DNA from: Aliiroseovarius sediminis
GTDB taxonomy: Bacteria > Pseudomonadota > Alphaproteobacteria > Rhodobacterales > Rhodobacteraceae
Assembly: GCF_022678485.1 (NCBI RefSeq)
Contig: NZ_JALBYP010000026.1
Coordinates: 248,001 to 312,000 of the forward strand
DNA: 64,000 nucleotides
Direction: 5' to 3'
Both the position numbers and the translations under genes were made by a program. Under the pieces are notes generated by a model. The model searched no databases, had not been told where the DNA came from, and saw only the letters and a program-made list of their open reading frames with translations. Shown here in pieces: positions 1 to 9,337 of the stretch; position 1 is the stretch's first letter; the number at the start of each line of letters is the position of its first letter.

Positions 1-1655
1 GGGAAGTTGTGCCCTTTGGCGACCAGTTGCGTGCCGATGATGATGTCGGCGCCTCCTGCCGCGATCAGTTCGATCTGTTCTTTCAGCGCGCGGGCTGAGC
101 CAAACAGGTCGGACGACAACACCGCCACGCGGGCGTCCGGGAAACTGGCGCGGACTTCTTCCGCCAGCCGTTCGACACCCGGACCGACCGGGGCCAGCTT
201 GCCTTCAACGTCGCATTCCGGGCAGGCCTCGGGCATCGGTTTTGTTTCGCCGCATTGGTGGCAGACAAGGCGTTTCTGGAAGCGGTGTTCCACCATGCGC
301 GCGTCACAATGGTCACAGCCAATCTGGTGTCCGCAAGCCCGGCAAATCGTGACCGGCGCATAGCCACGGCGGTTGATGAACAACAGCGATTGTTCGCCCT
401 TCGCGATGCGCAGGGTCACGGCGGCTTTCAGCGTGGGGGAAATCCAGCTTTGCGACGGCAAATCCTCTTGCCGCATATCAATCGCGCGCATGTCGGGCAT
501 GACGGCGGGACCATACCGACTGGTCAGGTCAATACGGTTGTATTTCCCCGCCTCGCAGTTGGCCCAAGTCTCAAGCGAGGGCGTGGCCGAGGCCAGCACC
601 ACTTGCGCATCACAGATCGACGCGCGCATTACAGCCATGTCGCGGGCAGAATACAGCACTCCGTCTTCCTGCTTGTAGGAACTGTCGTGCTCCTCATCCA
701 CGATCACCAACCCAAGGTCACGAAATGGCAGATAGAGCGCGGAACGGGCACCCACCACAAGCGATGCCTCCCCCTGCCCGACCATCCGCCAGCACCGGCG
801 GCGTTCGGTCATGGTCACACCGGAATGCCATTCGGCAGGTTGCGCGCCGAAGCGTTCTTCGACCCGTTTCAGGAACTCGGCGGTGAGCGCAATTTCAGGC
901 AAAAGAACCAGAGCTTGACGGCCTTTCTTCAAACAGGCGGCGACGGCTTCCAGATAAACCTCGGTCTTACCGGCGCCGGTGACGCCACGCAGAAGCGTGG
1001 TGCCATAACGGCCGGTGCGCACGCCATCGGTCAGTTGCTTGGCGGCGGCGGCTTGTTCCTCGGTCAGTTGCTTGCTGGGCAAGCTGGGGTCAAGACGCGG
1101 ATAGGGCATGTCGCGCGGCGTGTCTTCCTCGCGAATGGCACCCAGCTTCACCAGCCCCTTCACAACGGAGCCACTTACCCCCGCCAAATCGGCCAATTCC
1201 TTCTGCGTGAAGCCGACACCGGGCTGATCCATCAGCACGTCCATCACCTTGGCACGTGCATCGGTCAGGCGGTTGGGGCGATGTCCCGACGCCTTCAAAA
1301 CCTTGCGCATCGAAGGTGGATCGGACAGGCCCGGCGCGCGGGTGGCAAGGCGCAACATCTGGCTCATCGGGGTCAGGGTGTAATCGCCGACGCGGGTCAG
1401 AAATTCCGCCATCTCGGCGCGCATGGGGGCCACATCCAGAACGCGGATCACGGCGCGCAGTTTGGAGGCGTCAAATCCAACCTCGCCCGGCCCCCAGATC
1501 ACGCCCAGCACCTTGCGCGGGCCAAGCGGCACCTCGACAAACGCACCTTGCACGCAGCCCTCTTCGGGCGCGCGGTATGTCAGGATACGATCCAAGGGCT
1601 GCGCGGTCAGAACACCGACGCGCGCGCCTTCCGGAAAATGCTGAATATCGCTCAT
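1..1655 (-). CDS. priA: Primosomal protein N' (PriA), 3'-truncated by the window
   Basis: PriA is the superfamily 2 DNA helicase that reloads the replisome at stalled forks. The visible part is about 551 residues from ATG at 1655 (MSDIQHFPEG). It has a Walker A motif GVTGAGKTEVYL near residue 223, the helicase motif VDEEHD near 318, a SATPS motif near 345, and the zinc-binding Cys cluster (CRACG, CDHC, CHQCG, CPEC) at about 437-490. The last part of the helicase core and the C-terminus lie beyond base 1; the family is usually about 730 residues. The gene diverges from the aldolase gene at 1758 with about 100 bases between them. Confidence 0.95.
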   Translation of the reverse strand, partial: MSDIQHFPEGARVGVLTAQPLDRILTYRAPEEGCVQGAFVEVPLGPRKVLGVIWGPGEVGFDASKLRAVIRVLDVAPMRAEMAEFLTRVGDYTLTPMSQMLRLATRAPGLSDPPSMRKVLKASGHRPNRLTDARAKVMDVLMDQPGVGFTQKELADLAGVSGSVVKGLVKLGAIREEDTPRDMPYPRLDPSLPSKQLTEEQAAAAKQLTDGVRTGRYGTTLLRGVTGAGKTEVYLEAVAACLKKGRQALVLLPEIALTAEFLKRVEERFGAQPAEWHSGVTMTERRRCWRMVGQGEASLVVGARSALYLPFRDLGLVIVDEEHDSSYKQEDGVLYSARDMAVMRASICDAQVVLASATPSLETWANCEAGKYNRIDLTSRYGPAVMPDMRAIDMRQEDLPSQSWISPTLKAAVTLRIAKGEQSLLFINRRGYAPVTICRACGHQIGCDHCDARMVEHRFQKRLVCHQCGETKPMPEACPECDVEGKLAPVGPGVERLAEEVRASFPDARVAVLSSDLFGSARALKEQIELIAAGGADIIIGTQLVAKGHNF

Positions 1656-1757
1656 TTCGCCTGAGTCCCCGTGGTCGCGCGCACCATAAGGGCTTTCTGC
1701 CCGCGCGCCCATGGGGTATGAGAGCGCAAACGCTCAATAGCTGCAGGAGCCGCGCAT

Positions 1758-2411
1758 ATGAAATTTTTCGCTGATACCGCCGATATCGACGCCATCAAGG
1801 AACTGAACGACGTCGGGATGATCGACGGCGTGACCACCAACCCCTCGATCATCAAGAAATCGGGACGTGACATTCTGGAAGTGACCAAGGAAATCTGCGA
1901 CATCGTGGATGGCCCAGTCTCTGCCGAAGTCACCGCCATTGATGCCGACACCATGATCGCAGAAGGCCGCAAGCTGGCGAAGATCGCCGACAACATCGCA
2001 GTCAAGGTGCCGCTGACCTGGGACGGGCTGAAAGCCTGTAAGGTTCTGACCGACGAAGGCACCATGGTGAACGTGACGCTGTGTTTCTCAGCCAACCAGG
2101 CGCTGCTGGCCGCAAAAGCTGGTGCGACCTTCATTTCGCCGTTCATTGGTCGTCTGGATGACATCAACATGGATGGGCTGGAGTTGATCGAGGACATTCG
2201 CACCATCTATGACAACTACGGGTTCGAGACGCAGATTCTGGCGGCGTCGATCCGGTCGGTCAACCACATGAAAGACTGTGCGCTGGTTGGGGCAGATGTG
2301 GCCACCGCACCAACATCGGTCATTCAGGCGATGGCAAAACACGTGCTGACCGACAAGGGGCTGGACGCGTTTCTGGCCGACATCAAAGCGGCTGGCATCA
2401 AGATTCTCTGA
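1758..2411 (+). CDS. fsa: Transaldolase / fructose-6-phosphate aldolase (small TalC/FSA type)
   Basis: A 217-residue class I aldolase of the short transaldolase family, acting on sugar phosphates in the cytosol. The N-terminus [13 protein letters not shown] and the TTNPS motif at residues 26-30 are family hallmarks. Lys83 in AVKVPLT is in the position of the Schiff-base lysine. The length fits FSA/TalC (about 215-220 residues) rather than the 320-residue TalB type. Whether it acts mainly as a transaldolase or as an F6P aldolase cannot be told from the sequence. A GGAG ribosome site precedes ATG at 1758, and a strong terminator follows at 2441. Confidence 0.92.
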   Translation: MKFFADTADIDAIKELNDVGMIDGVTTNPSIIKKSGRDILEVTKEICDIVDGPVSAEVTAIDADTMIAEGRKLAKIADNIAVKVPLTWDGLKACKVLTDEGTMVNVTLCFSANQALLAAKAGATFISPFIGRLDDINMDGLELIEDIRTIYDNYGFETQILAASIRSVNHMKDCALVGADVATAPTSVIQAMAKHVLTDKGLDAFLADIKAAGIKIL

Positions 2412-2440
2412 GCCGCACACCAACACCGCGACTGTTACGA

Positions 2441-2461
2441 GGGGGCCACGGCCCCCTTTTT
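2441..2461 (+). terminator. Rho-independent terminator after the aldolase gene
   Basis: A perfect 6-bp stem GGGGGC/GCCCCC with loop CACG is followed directly by a run of five T. It lies 30 bases after the aldolase stop codon and separates that gene from the DUF484-xerC unit. Confidence 0.85.
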
Positions 2462-2549
2462 CGTCGGCGCATAAGCGAAAAAACTGGCCACTCGCCACCT
2501 TCCCTCGTGTATGTTCGATCAAAACGACAAATAAAATTCGAGGCAGCAG

Positions 2550-3257
2550 ATGAACGTACCCGCTACGATCGACGAAGAATTGCGCGCGCATTTGATCGCG
2601 CAACCCGAAACCATCCTGGATGATCAGGATATCATGCGCGCCCTGATTGACGCGAATGAACGGATCATGGGCGCCAATATCGTGGACCTTCGCGGCATTG
2701 CGATGGACCGGCTCGAGTCCCGGTTGGACCGGCTGGAAGATACGCACCGTTCTGTGATCGCTGCCGCCTATGACAATATTGCTGGCATGAACCTGATCCA
2801 CCGCGCGGTGCTCAGAATGCTGGACCCGGCCGATTTCGAGCTGTTCATGGCCGATCTTGGCGGCGAAGTGGCCGAGATTTTGCGCGTCGATTGCGTGCGC
2901 CTTGTGCTGGAAACCGAGCTTGGCCAGAAAAACAGCGCCATCGGGCGGCTTGGGCCGGTTCTGTCCGTGACCGAACCGGGTTTCGTCGATGAGTATCTTG
3001 GAATGCGGGCCGAGCAATCGGCGGGGCAGGTTTTTCTGCGCCAGATCCAGGAACAGGAAGAAACCATCTATGGCGAAACCGGCTTCTGGGTCCGGTCCGA
3101 AGCCTGCATCCGTCTGGATCTGGGCGAAGGCCGCCTGCCCGGCATGTTGGTTCTGGGGGTCGAGGACGCACAGCAGTTCAAACCCGGACAAGGCACCGAC
3201 CTTCTGGCCTTCTTCGGCGGCGTGTTCGAACGCGCGATGCGCCGCTGGCTGTCGTGA
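2550..3257 (+). CDS. DUF484 family protein
   Basis: A 235-residue cytosolic protein of the DUF484 family, which is commonly encoded directly upstream of xerC in proteobacteria. The start region has the typical layout (a short helical N-terminus, then AQPETILDDQDIMRALI), a coiled-coil-like stretch at about 45-75 (DLRGIAMDRLESRLDRLE), then a GAF-like C-terminal half. The stop codon TGA overlaps the GTG start of xerC, so the two are probably translationally coupled. The biochemical role of the family is not established. Confidence 0.85.
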   Translation: MNVPATIDEELRAHLIAQPETILDDQDIMRALIDANERIMGANIVDLRGIAMDRLESRLDRLEDTHRSVIAAAYDNIAGMNLIHRAVLRMLDPADFELFMADLGGEVAEILRVDCVRLVLETELGQKNSAIGRLGPVLSVTEPGFVDEYLGMRAEQSAGQVFLRQIQEQEETIYGETGFWVRSEACIRLDLGEGRLPGMLVLGVEDAQQFKPGQGTDLLAFFGGVFERAMRRWLS

Positions 3258-4189
3258 CCGGCAAGGCCACGTTAATGATCTCGGCGGGCGCGCGAGCCGC
3301 GTTGTCGGAGTGGCTTGATCATATCCGCGCGCTGGACGGGGCGTCGGTCAACACCCTTGCGGCTTATCAGACGGATTTGACGGGGTTTCTGGCCTTCATG
3401 GCGACCCATCTTGGCGGGTCTGCCGGACGTGGCGGATTGGCGGCGGTGTCGCTTCCGGATATGCGTGCATGGATGGCGCATGAACGCGGCCGTGGGGTCG
3501 GCGCGCGATCTTTGGCCCGAGCATTATCGGCGGTCAAAAGCTTCTATCGCTGGCTCAGCGAACGCGACGATTTCGATGCCACCGCCGTCTTGTCCACGCG
3601 CAGCCCGAAATTCTCAAAGAAACTGCCCCGTCCACTGGCGCCTGATGCCGCCAAGGCGGTGATCGAAACGGCGGGTCTGCAATCGCTGCACGGCTGGGTG
3701 GGCGCGCGTGATATTGCGGTCGCCACGCTGCTTTACGGCTGCGGCCTGCGCATTTCCGAGGCACTGGGGCTGACCTGCGCCGACGCCCCCCTGCCCGACG
3801 CCCTGCGAATTAAAGGCAAGGGCGGCAAGGAACGTGTGGTGCCTGTCTTGCCCGTCGCCCGCGACGCAGTCGAAGCATATCGTCGGCTTTGCCCACACCC
3901 CGAAACGCCCGACGCCCCCCTGTTTCGCGGTGTGCGCGGCGGCGCGCTTGGGCCGCGCGCTGTGCAAAATACAATGCAGCAGGTGCGCCTGCAGCTGGGC
4001 TTACCCGCCACAGCAACCCCCCACGCGATGCGCCACAGCTTTGCGACGCATCTTCTGGCCGCAGGCGGTGATCTGCGTGCCATTCAGGAACTTTTAGGCC
4101 ATGCCAGCCTGTCCACCACCCAAGCCTATACCTCCGTCGATACCTCGCGCCTGCTCGAGGTCTACAAGGCCGCCCACCCCCGCGCCTGA
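3254..4189 (+). CDS. xerC: Tyrosine recombinase XerC
   Basis: A site-specific recombinase that resolves chromosome dimers at dif together with XerD. The 311-residue frame has an N-terminal SAM-like core-binding domain (about 15-115) and a catalytic domain with Arg166 (GLRISEALGL), the beta-hairpin lysine in KGKGGKER (187-194), His257 and Arg260 (HAMRHSFATHLL), His283 (LGHASLSTTQ) and the nucleophile Tyr292. Every catalytic residue is present. The GTG start at 3254 overlaps the DUF484 stop (GTGA). An in-frame ATG at 3275 is an alternative start. I call XerC over XerD from the DUF484 neighbour. Confidence 0.92.
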   Translation: MTGKATLMISAGARAALSEWLDHIRALDGASVNTLAAYQTDLTGFLAFMATHLGGSAGRGGLAAVSLPDMRAWMAHERGRGVGARSLARALSAVKSFYRWLSERDDFDATAVLSTRSPKFSKKLPRPLAPDAAKAVIETAGLQSLHGWVGARDIAVATLLYGCGLRISEALGLTCADAPLPDALRIKGKGGKERVVPVLPVARDAVEAYRRLCPHPETPDAPLFRGVRGGALGPRAVQNTMQQVRLQLGLPATATPHAMRHSFATHLLAAGGDLRAIQELLGHASLSTTQAYTSVDTSRLLEVYKAAHPRA

Positions 4190-4243
4190 CCGCGCCCAAG
4201 GTTTCTTCTTTCCCCCATCCTCAATTTCCGGCACAAAGCGCGC

Positions 4244-4945
4244 ATGAAAATTACGACTAAAGCCCTGCTTGTTCATCTGTTCACCGCAACTGGTGCTGTC
4301 ATCGCGATGTTGGCCATGTTGGCCGCAGTCGACGAAAAATGGAGCCTTATGTTCCTTTGGCTTGTCGTCGCCTTTGTGGTTGATGGTATCGATGGCCCTC
4401 TGGCGCGGCGTTATCACGTCAAAGTCAATGCACCGCAATATGACGGCGTGTTGATGGACATGATCATCGACTATCTGACCTATGTGTTCATCCCCGCGTT
4501 TGCGCTGTTCAAGTCCGACCTGATGCCGGGCTGGACGGGTTGGTTCGCAATTATCGTGATCACATTCGCCAGCGCGATTTATTTCGCAGACACCAGAATG
4601 AAAACCAAAGACAACAGTTTCTCAGGGTTTCCGGGATGTTGGAATATGCTGGTCATTGTCCTGTTCGCAACGGAACCAAACTTTTGGATCCTGTTGTTAT
4701 TGGTGACCGCGTTGGCGATCGCCATGTTCCTGCCGTTGAAATTCATTCATCCGGTACGAACCGAACGGTGGCGCGAGCTTAGCTTGCCCGTTGCGCTGGC
4801 TTGGACGTTCTTTGCCGGCTGGGCGGCTTGGGTTGATTTTCACCCGGAAAGCTGGGCGCATTGGGGATTGGTCGTGACCTCGATCTATCTGTTGGTTGCG
4901 GGGATCGCACAGCAGATAATCCCCGAGCGCGGCGCAACTGCGTAA
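4244..4945 (+). CDS. pcs: Phosphatidylcholine synthase
   Basis: An integral membrane CDP-alcohol phosphatidyltransferase that condenses CDP-diacylglycerol with choline to make phosphatidylcholine, a pathway typical of alphaproteobacteria. The protein has 233 residues and about seven to eight hydrophobic segments. The modified CDP-alcohol motif DGIDGPLARR...YDGVLMDMIIDYLTY (residues 47-87) is the Pcs form, distinct from PgsA (also in this window) and PssA. The gene stands alone between xerC and the convergent moaE. Confidence 0.92.
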   Translation: MKITTKALLVHLFTATGAVIAMLAMLAAVDEKWSLMFLWLVVAFVVDGIDGPLARRYHVKVNAPQYDGVLMDMIIDYLTYVFIPAFALFKSDLMPGWTGWFAIIVITFASAIYFADTRMKTKDNSFSGFPGCWNMLVIVLFATEPNFWILLLLVTALAIAMFLPLKFIHPVRTERWRELSLPVALAWTFFAGWAAWVDFHPESWAHWGLVVTSIYLLVAGIAQQIIPERGATA

Positions 4946-4960
4946 ACGCGGCCGCCGAGC

Positions 4961-5410
4961 TTACTCGGACCACCGTTTCAAAGCGTCTTCGTCATCAACC
5001 TTGGCCGCAACCCAACCCGTGGCGCCGTCACGCGCAAATTCCTTTTTCCAGAACGGCGCGCGGGATTTCAGATAGTCCATCAAGTATTCCGCCGCTTCGA
5101 ACGCGGCGACGCGGTGCTTGGCGGCGGTTGCGACCATCATGATCTGTTCGCCGGGGCGCAAAGGGCCGTGGCGGTGGATCACTAGACAATCGGCCAAGGA
5201 CCACCGCGCGCACGCCTTGTCGACAATGGCGGCAATCGCCTTTTCGGTCATGCCGGGGTAATGTTCGATCTCCATCCGGTCCAAGGTGCCGTCGTCATCG
5301 CGCACGATGCCGGTGAAGCTGACGACCGCGCCCAGATCGTTGCGGCCTTGCGCAAACTCCGACAATTCGGTGCCCGGGTTGAACGTGTCGGTCTGAACCC
5401 TGACGTGCAT
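4961..5410 (-). CDS. moaE: Molybdopterin synthase catalytic subunit MoaE
   Basis: The large subunit of molybdopterin synthase, which moves sulfur from the MoaD C-terminus onto cyclic pyranopterin monophosphate. The protein has 149 residues, the family length. It carries the GxVRD segment (FTGIVRDDD), EHYPGM, IHRHGPLRPGE and the active-site lysine stretch APFWKKE near residue 120. The ATG at 5410 lies two bases after the moaD stop, so the two subunits are produced from one transcript in stoichiometric order. Confidence 0.95.
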   Translation of the reverse strand: MHVRVQTDTFNPGTELSEFAQGRNDLGAVVSFTGIVRDDDGTLDRMEIEHYPGMTEKAIAAIVDKACARWSLADCLVIHRHGPLRPGEQIMMVATAAKHRVAAFEAAEYLMDYLKSRAPFWKKEFARDGATGWVAAKVDDEDALKRWSE

Positions 5411-5411
5411 G

Positions 5412-5660
5412 TCAGCCCCCTGTCATCGGGGGGAAGAACGCGACCTCGCGCACGCCCGACAAAGGCGCATCGAAATCGGCCAATTCCTGATCCAGCGCGA
5501 CGCGCAGCGCCGACAGGTCAGCAAACGCCGCAGCATAGCGCGGTTCGCGCGCGCGCAGTTCATCCACCAGTTCGGCGACTGTCGATGCGTTGGTATCGAC
5601 CTGTTCGCGCGGCTCGCCGATGCGTTCGCGCACCCATGCGAAATACATGACCTCAACCAT
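5412..5660 (-). CDS. moaD: Molybdopterin synthase sulfur carrier subunit MoaD
   Basis: An 82-residue ubiquitin-fold sulfur carrier ending in the obligatory Gly-Gly (PPMTGG) that is adenylated and thiocarboxylated by MoeB-type enzymes. The N-terminus VEVMYFAWVRERIG is typical. A GAGGA ribosome site lies 8 bases before ATG at 5660. The start overlaps the pgsA stop by 8 bases and moaE follows at once, so molybdenum cofactor synthesis appears tied to the uvrC-pgsA transcript. Confidence 0.95.
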   Translation of the reverse strand: MVEVMYFAWVRERIGEPREQVDTNASTVAELVDELRAREPRYAAAFADLSALRVALDQELADFDAPLSGVREVAFFPPMTGG

Positions 5661-6327
5661 GGTCCGTATCCTCTCTCAAAAAGGGCATTGCCTTGCGGAA
5701 GTAATCCCAGCCGGTGACGATGGTCAATGCGGCTGCGATCCACAGCAGCGCAATACCAATCCAGGCCGACCAGCGGCCTGCCCATTCGTAGAACAAAAGC
5801 CCGACGTCATCGGTGATCGTGCCGTCAAAAATGCCATCAATCGTGGCCTGATCCATGCCTTGAATGCGGTCGATGAAACTGTGCTGGAAAATCCCGGTCG
5901 AAAACAGAATGGCGATCGCCACCATCTGCACCGTGGTTTTCCATTTCGCCAGGTTTGTGACCTTCAGCGCACGGGCCTTGTCACCCAATGTCTCACGCAG
6001 ACCCGACACGAACACCTCACGATAGATAATCAGGGCCGAGGGTAGCAAGATCCACGGCGTCACGCCCGCATATCCGTTGATGACCAGAAGCGCGATCAGC
6101 ACCATCGCCTTGTCGGCAATCGGGTCCATCGCGGCACCAAACAGGCTTTCCAGCTTCCACGCACGCGCCAGATACCCATCAAGATAATCGGTGATCGAGG
6201 CCACGATGAACAGGATCATCGCATACCAATCCGCCCACGGGCGCGCGAAGTAAAGAAACATGACCGGCAACAAGGGCGCAGCGACCAGCCGGGCGACGGT
6301 CAGAATATTGGGCAGGTTCCATTTCAT
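5653..6327 (-). CDS. pgsA: CDP-diacylglycerol-glycerol-3-phosphate 3-phosphatidyltransferase
   Basis: A membrane enzyme that makes phosphatidylglycerophosphate, the first committed step to phosphatidylglycerol and cardiolipin. The protein has 224 residues with several hydrophobic helices and the CDP-alcohol signature DYLDGYLARAW...FGAAMDPIADK (about 45-75), in which all the aspartates are present. ATG at 6327 is preceded by GGAGAAACTT. It sits 18 bases after uvrC; the uvrC-pgsA pairing is widespread in proteobacteria. Confidence 0.95.
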   Translation of the reverse strand: MKWNLPNILTVARLVAAPLLPVMFLYFARPWADWYAMILFIVASITDYLDGYLARAWKLESLFGAAMDPIADKAMVLIALLVINGYAGVTPWILLPSALIIYREVFVSGLRETLGDKARALKVTNLAKWKTTVQMVAIAILFSTGIFQHSFIDRIQGMDQATIDGIFDGTITDDVGLLFYEWAGRWSAWIGIALLWIAAALTIVTGWDYFRKAMPFLREDTDHG

Positions 6328-6345
6328 AAGTTTCTCCTTACCGCG

Positions 6346-8229
6346 TCAGGCCCTGTCATGGAAGAAGCCATAGATGGTTTCCGCAAGAGTTTCCGAGATC
6401 CCGTCCACCGCCTTGAGGTCATCCAGCCCTGCCCGGCTGACCGCCTTGGCGGACCCAAAGTGCAGCAACAGCGCACGCTTGCGGGTGGCCCCCACGCCCG
6501 GCACCTCGTCCAACGGGGTGGCGCCTTGCGCTTTCGCACGTTTGGCGCGGTGGGTGCCGATGGCGAAGCGGTGCGCCTCGTCCCGCAGGCGTTGGATGAA
6601 ATACAGAACCGGATCATTCCGTTTCAACGCGAAGGGGCGCATTTTCCGTCGGTAAAACTCTTCTTTTCCCTGATCGCGATCAATGCCTTTGGCGACGCCA
6701 ACCATCGGGATGTCGGTCACGCCCAGTTCTTCCATGATCTCGTGCACCGCACTGACCTGCCCCGCGCCGCCGTCGATCAGTAGAAGATCGGGCCAGTGCT
6801 CGCCCTCGCGGTTGGGGTCTTCTTTCAGAAGGCGCTTGAAACGGCGGGTCAGCACCTCTTTCATCATGCCGAAATCATCGCCGGGGGTCAGGTCGTCGCC
6901 CTTGATGTTGAACTTGCGGTATTGGCTTTTCATGTAACCTTCTGACCCCGCAACGATCATCGCGCCAACCGCGTGGGCGCCTTGAATGTGCGAGTTGTCA
7001 TAGACCTCAATCCGCTGCGGCGGGCCGTCCAGATCGAAGGCCTGTGCAATGCCGTCCAGCAGACGGGCTTGCGTGGCGGTCTCGGCCATCTTGCGGCCCA
7101 AACTTTCGCGGGCATTGCGTTGGGCATTCGCCATCAACTCGGATTTTTCGCCACGTAACGGGACCGAGAGTTCAACCTTGTGGCCCAAGCGTTCCGACAA
7201 TGCCTCGGCCATCAGGTCTTGTTCGTCCAGCGGATCGGACAACAGGATCAGGCGCGGCGGCTCTTTTTGGTCATAGAACTGACCGACGAAAGCCTGAAGC
7301 ACCTCGCCCGGCCCGGCACCTGCCCCCGTTCGCGGATAGAAATCACGGTTCCCCCAGTTCTGGTGGGCGCGAATAAAGAACACCTGCACACAAGCCTGCC
7401 CCCCTTCCATATGAAGCGCGATCACGTCCGCCTCGGCCACGCCGCGCGGGTTCACGCCTTGAGCTTGCTGCACTTGGGTCAGCGCGCGGATGCGGTCGCG
7501 CAGGGCGGCGGCCTTCTCGAATTCCATCGCGTCTGACGCCGCTTGCATATCCGACGCCAACGTTTCTTGCATCCGGGTGGTGCGGCCGGACAAAAAATCC
7601 TCGGCATCGCGCACCAGCTTGGCATAATCCACTTCGTTGATTTTCCCCACACACGGAGCCGCGCAGCGCTTGATCTGGTACTGCAAACATGGCCGGGTGC
7701 GCGTTTCGAACATCGCGTCCGAGCAGTTGCGCAGCAAAAAAACCTTTTGCAACTGGTTCAGCGTTCGGTTGACCGCATCCGCGCTTGCAAACGGGCCGTA
7801 ATACGCGCCCTTCTCTTTCCGTGCGCCGCGGTGCTTTTTGATCTGTGGAAAGTCGTGACCGGTGACAAGAATGTTCGGAAAGCTTTTGTCGTCGCGCAAC
7901 AGCACATTGAAATGCGGCTTCAGCTGCTTGATCAGGTTTTGTTCCAGCAACAGCGCCTCGGTTTCTGTTTGGGTGGTCAGAAACATCATCGACGCGGTCT
8001 GGCTGATCATCCGCGCAATCCGTGCCGTGTGCCCGGTGGGCTTGGCATAATTGGACACCCGCTTCTTCAGGCTGCGAGCCTTGCCGACATACAAAACGCG
8101 CCCCTTGGCGTCGAGCATCCGGTAAACGCCCGGCGAGTTGTCCAGCGTCTTCACATAGGATTGGATAACCGAATGCCCTGTCGCGGGGGGATGCGCATCG
8201 CTATCGCTATGGTTGTTTTCTGTATTCAT
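6346..8229 (-). CDS. uvrC: Excinuclease ABC subunit C
   Basis: The dual-incision nuclease of nucleotide excision repair. The 627-residue protein shows an N-terminal GIY-YIG domain ([19 protein letters not shown], about 34-52) for the 3' incision, a UVR motif at about 215-250 that contacts UvrB, the RNase H-like domain for the 5' incision ([11 protein letters not shown] near 395, [10 protein letters not shown] near 478), and paired helix-hairpin-helix motifs at about 570-620. ATG at 8229 begins [15 protein letters not shown], a polar leader of about 25 residues before the conserved region. It is the first gene of uvrC-pgsA-moaD-moaE. I found no clear GTTC-N7-GTTC LexA site upstream. Confidence 0.96.
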   Translation of the reverse strand: MNTENNHSDSDAHPPATGHSVIQSYVKTLDNSPGVYRMLDAKGRVLYVGKARSLKKRVSNYAKPTGHTARIARMISQTASMMFLTTQTETEALLLEQNLIKQLKPHFNVLLRDDKSFPNILVTGHDFPQIKKHRGARKEKGAYYGPFASADAVNRTLNQLQKVFLLRNCSDAMFETRTRPCLQYQIKRCAAPCVGKINEVDYAKLVRDAEDFLSGRTTRMQETLASDMQAASDAMEFEKAAALRDRIRALTQVQQAQGVNPRGVAEADVIALHMEGGQACVQVFFIRAHQNWGNRDFYPRTGAGAGPGEVLQAFVGQFYDQKEPPRLILLSDPLDEQDLMAEALSERLGHKVELSVPLRGEKSELMANAQRNARESLGRKMAETATQARLLDGIAQAFDLDGPPQRIEVYDNSHIQGAHAVGAMIVAGSEGYMKSQYRKFNIKGDDLTPGDDFGMMKEVLTRRFKRLLKEDPNREGEHWPDLLLIDGGAGQVSAVHEIMEELGVTDIPMVGVAKGIDRDQGKEEFYRRKMRPFALKRNDPVLYFIQRLRDEAHRFAIGTHRAKRAKAQGATPLDEVPGVGATRKRALLLHFGSAKAVSRAGLDDLKAVDGISETLAETIYGFFHDRA

Positions 8230-8545
8230 CCGCTCGCCATTCCGATTCTCGGCCTGCCTGCAATCTTAGTGTTCAGGATACAAGAGGAAACCTGCCCACA
8301 ATTTCTGTGGATAACTCTGTAGACAGGTTTTGACCATCAGCAAAAATCCCTTGTATTTCGACCCTTTCGTCAGAGTGCCTAATTTTTAGGCAGCAATATA
8401 ACCCATTGTAAAACAACAAAAGAATTCTCACGAAATCGTAAGCAGATGATTTCATTGCAGAATTAACGAACCTTCCCTTGGGGTAACTTCACGGGTGCAC
8501 AACTTTTCGGGCTAAAAGCAGACACCATAGCACTTGGGCATGATT
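8230..8545. other. Intergenic stretch upstream of uvrC with one perfect DnaA box
   Basis: This 316-base region lies between the uvrC start and the SDR stop and is clearly more AT-rich than the genes beside it. It holds one exact DnaA-box sequence, TGTGGATAA (8306-8314), and a small perfect hairpin, GCCTAA-TTT-TTAGGC, at 8377-8391. Open frames across it do not look coding. It presumably contains the uvrC promoter and the end of the SDR transcript. Confidence 0.5.
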
Positions 8546-9337
8546 TCAGGGCTGTTCAACACCAAGGATATCGGGTGTCTGCCAGCCCAGATGCTGACCG
8601 CCATCGACCGTGATCATCTGTCCGGTTACCGACGGAGCGTTCAGCAGAAATGCCAGCGCCGCCGTGATGTCGTTGACATTCGCGCCTCGTTGCAAAAGCG
8701 ATGCGGCCCGTTGTCCGTTGAAATGCGTCTGAGACTGCCGCGCGCCAATCAGAGTGGTGCCCGGCGCGATCCCGTTGACCCGCACATGCGGGGCCAAAGC
8801 CTGCGCGGCGGTTCGCGTCAGTGTCCACAGCGCATTTTTTGCCAGACTATAGGTCATGAATTCGGGCGTCGGCTTCTGCACGCGCTGGTCCAGCATATTG
8901 ACCACCAGCGCCTGCGGAAGGCTTTCGCCGTTTTCGTCCAGCACAGCCTGCGGGGCCTGTGCAGCGAAAGCTTGCGTCAGAAAGAACGGTGCGCGCAAGT
9001 TCGATGACATATGCCTGTCCCAACCGTCCTGAGTTGCGCTGTGCAAGCTATCATACTCAAAAACCGATGCATTGTTGACCAGCACACTCAGTTCCCCACC
9101 CAGTGCGTCGACGCAGCGGGGTATAAGTGCGTCAACCTGCGTCATGTCCAGAAGGTCGGCCTGCAATGCCACCGCCTGCCGCCCAAGCGCGCGAATGGCG
9201 TCCACGGTCTTTGTCGCACCATCAGACGAAGTTGCATAGTGAACCGCCACGTCCAACCCCGACCGCGCAAGTTCGATCGCCATCGCGCGCCCAAGCCGTG
9301 CGCCTGCCCCTGTGACCAAAGCGCGTGGCTGCGTCAT
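8546..9337 (-). CDS. SDR oxidoreductase, FolM/pteridine-reductase-like
   Basis: A 263-residue NAD(P)-dependent short-chain dehydrogenase. The cofactor loop is TGAGARLGRAM (residues 10-20), close to the TGxGxRLG form of pteridine reductases and FolM rather than the usual TGxxxGIG. NNAS and the catalytic YSLAKNALW (Tyr and Lys) follow at about 90 and 180. A role in dihydropterin reduction is inferred from these motifs only. ATG at 9337 directly abuts the TGA of the exchanger gene (TGAATG), so it is the last gene of the sppA operon. Confidence 0.8.
   Translation of the reverse strand: MTQPRALVTGAGARLGRAMAIELARSGLDVAVHYATSSDGATKTVDAIRALGRQAVALQADLLDMTQVDALIPRCVDALGGELSVLVNNASVFEYDSLHSATQDGWDRHMSSNLRAPFFLTQAFAAQAPQAVLDENGESLPQALVVNMLDQRVQKPTPEFMTYSLAKNALWTLTRTAAQALAPHVRVNGIAPGTTLIGARQSQTHFNGQRAASLLQRGANVNDITAALAFLLNAPSVTGQMITVDGGQHLGWQTPDILGVEQP

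Noticed and set aside
255-1664. A 469-codon open frame on the plus strand opposite priA
   Set aside because: It is an antisense shadow of a high-GC gene; the minus-strand product carries all the PriA motifs.
2088-3191. A 367-codon open frame opposite the aldolase and DUF484 genes
   Set aside because: It crosses two genes and an intergenic terminator; composition is typical of antisense frames.
8230-8545. A chromosomal origin suggested by the AT-rich gap and a DnaA box
   Set aside because: Only one exact box, no unwinding element that I can define and no replication genes nearby.
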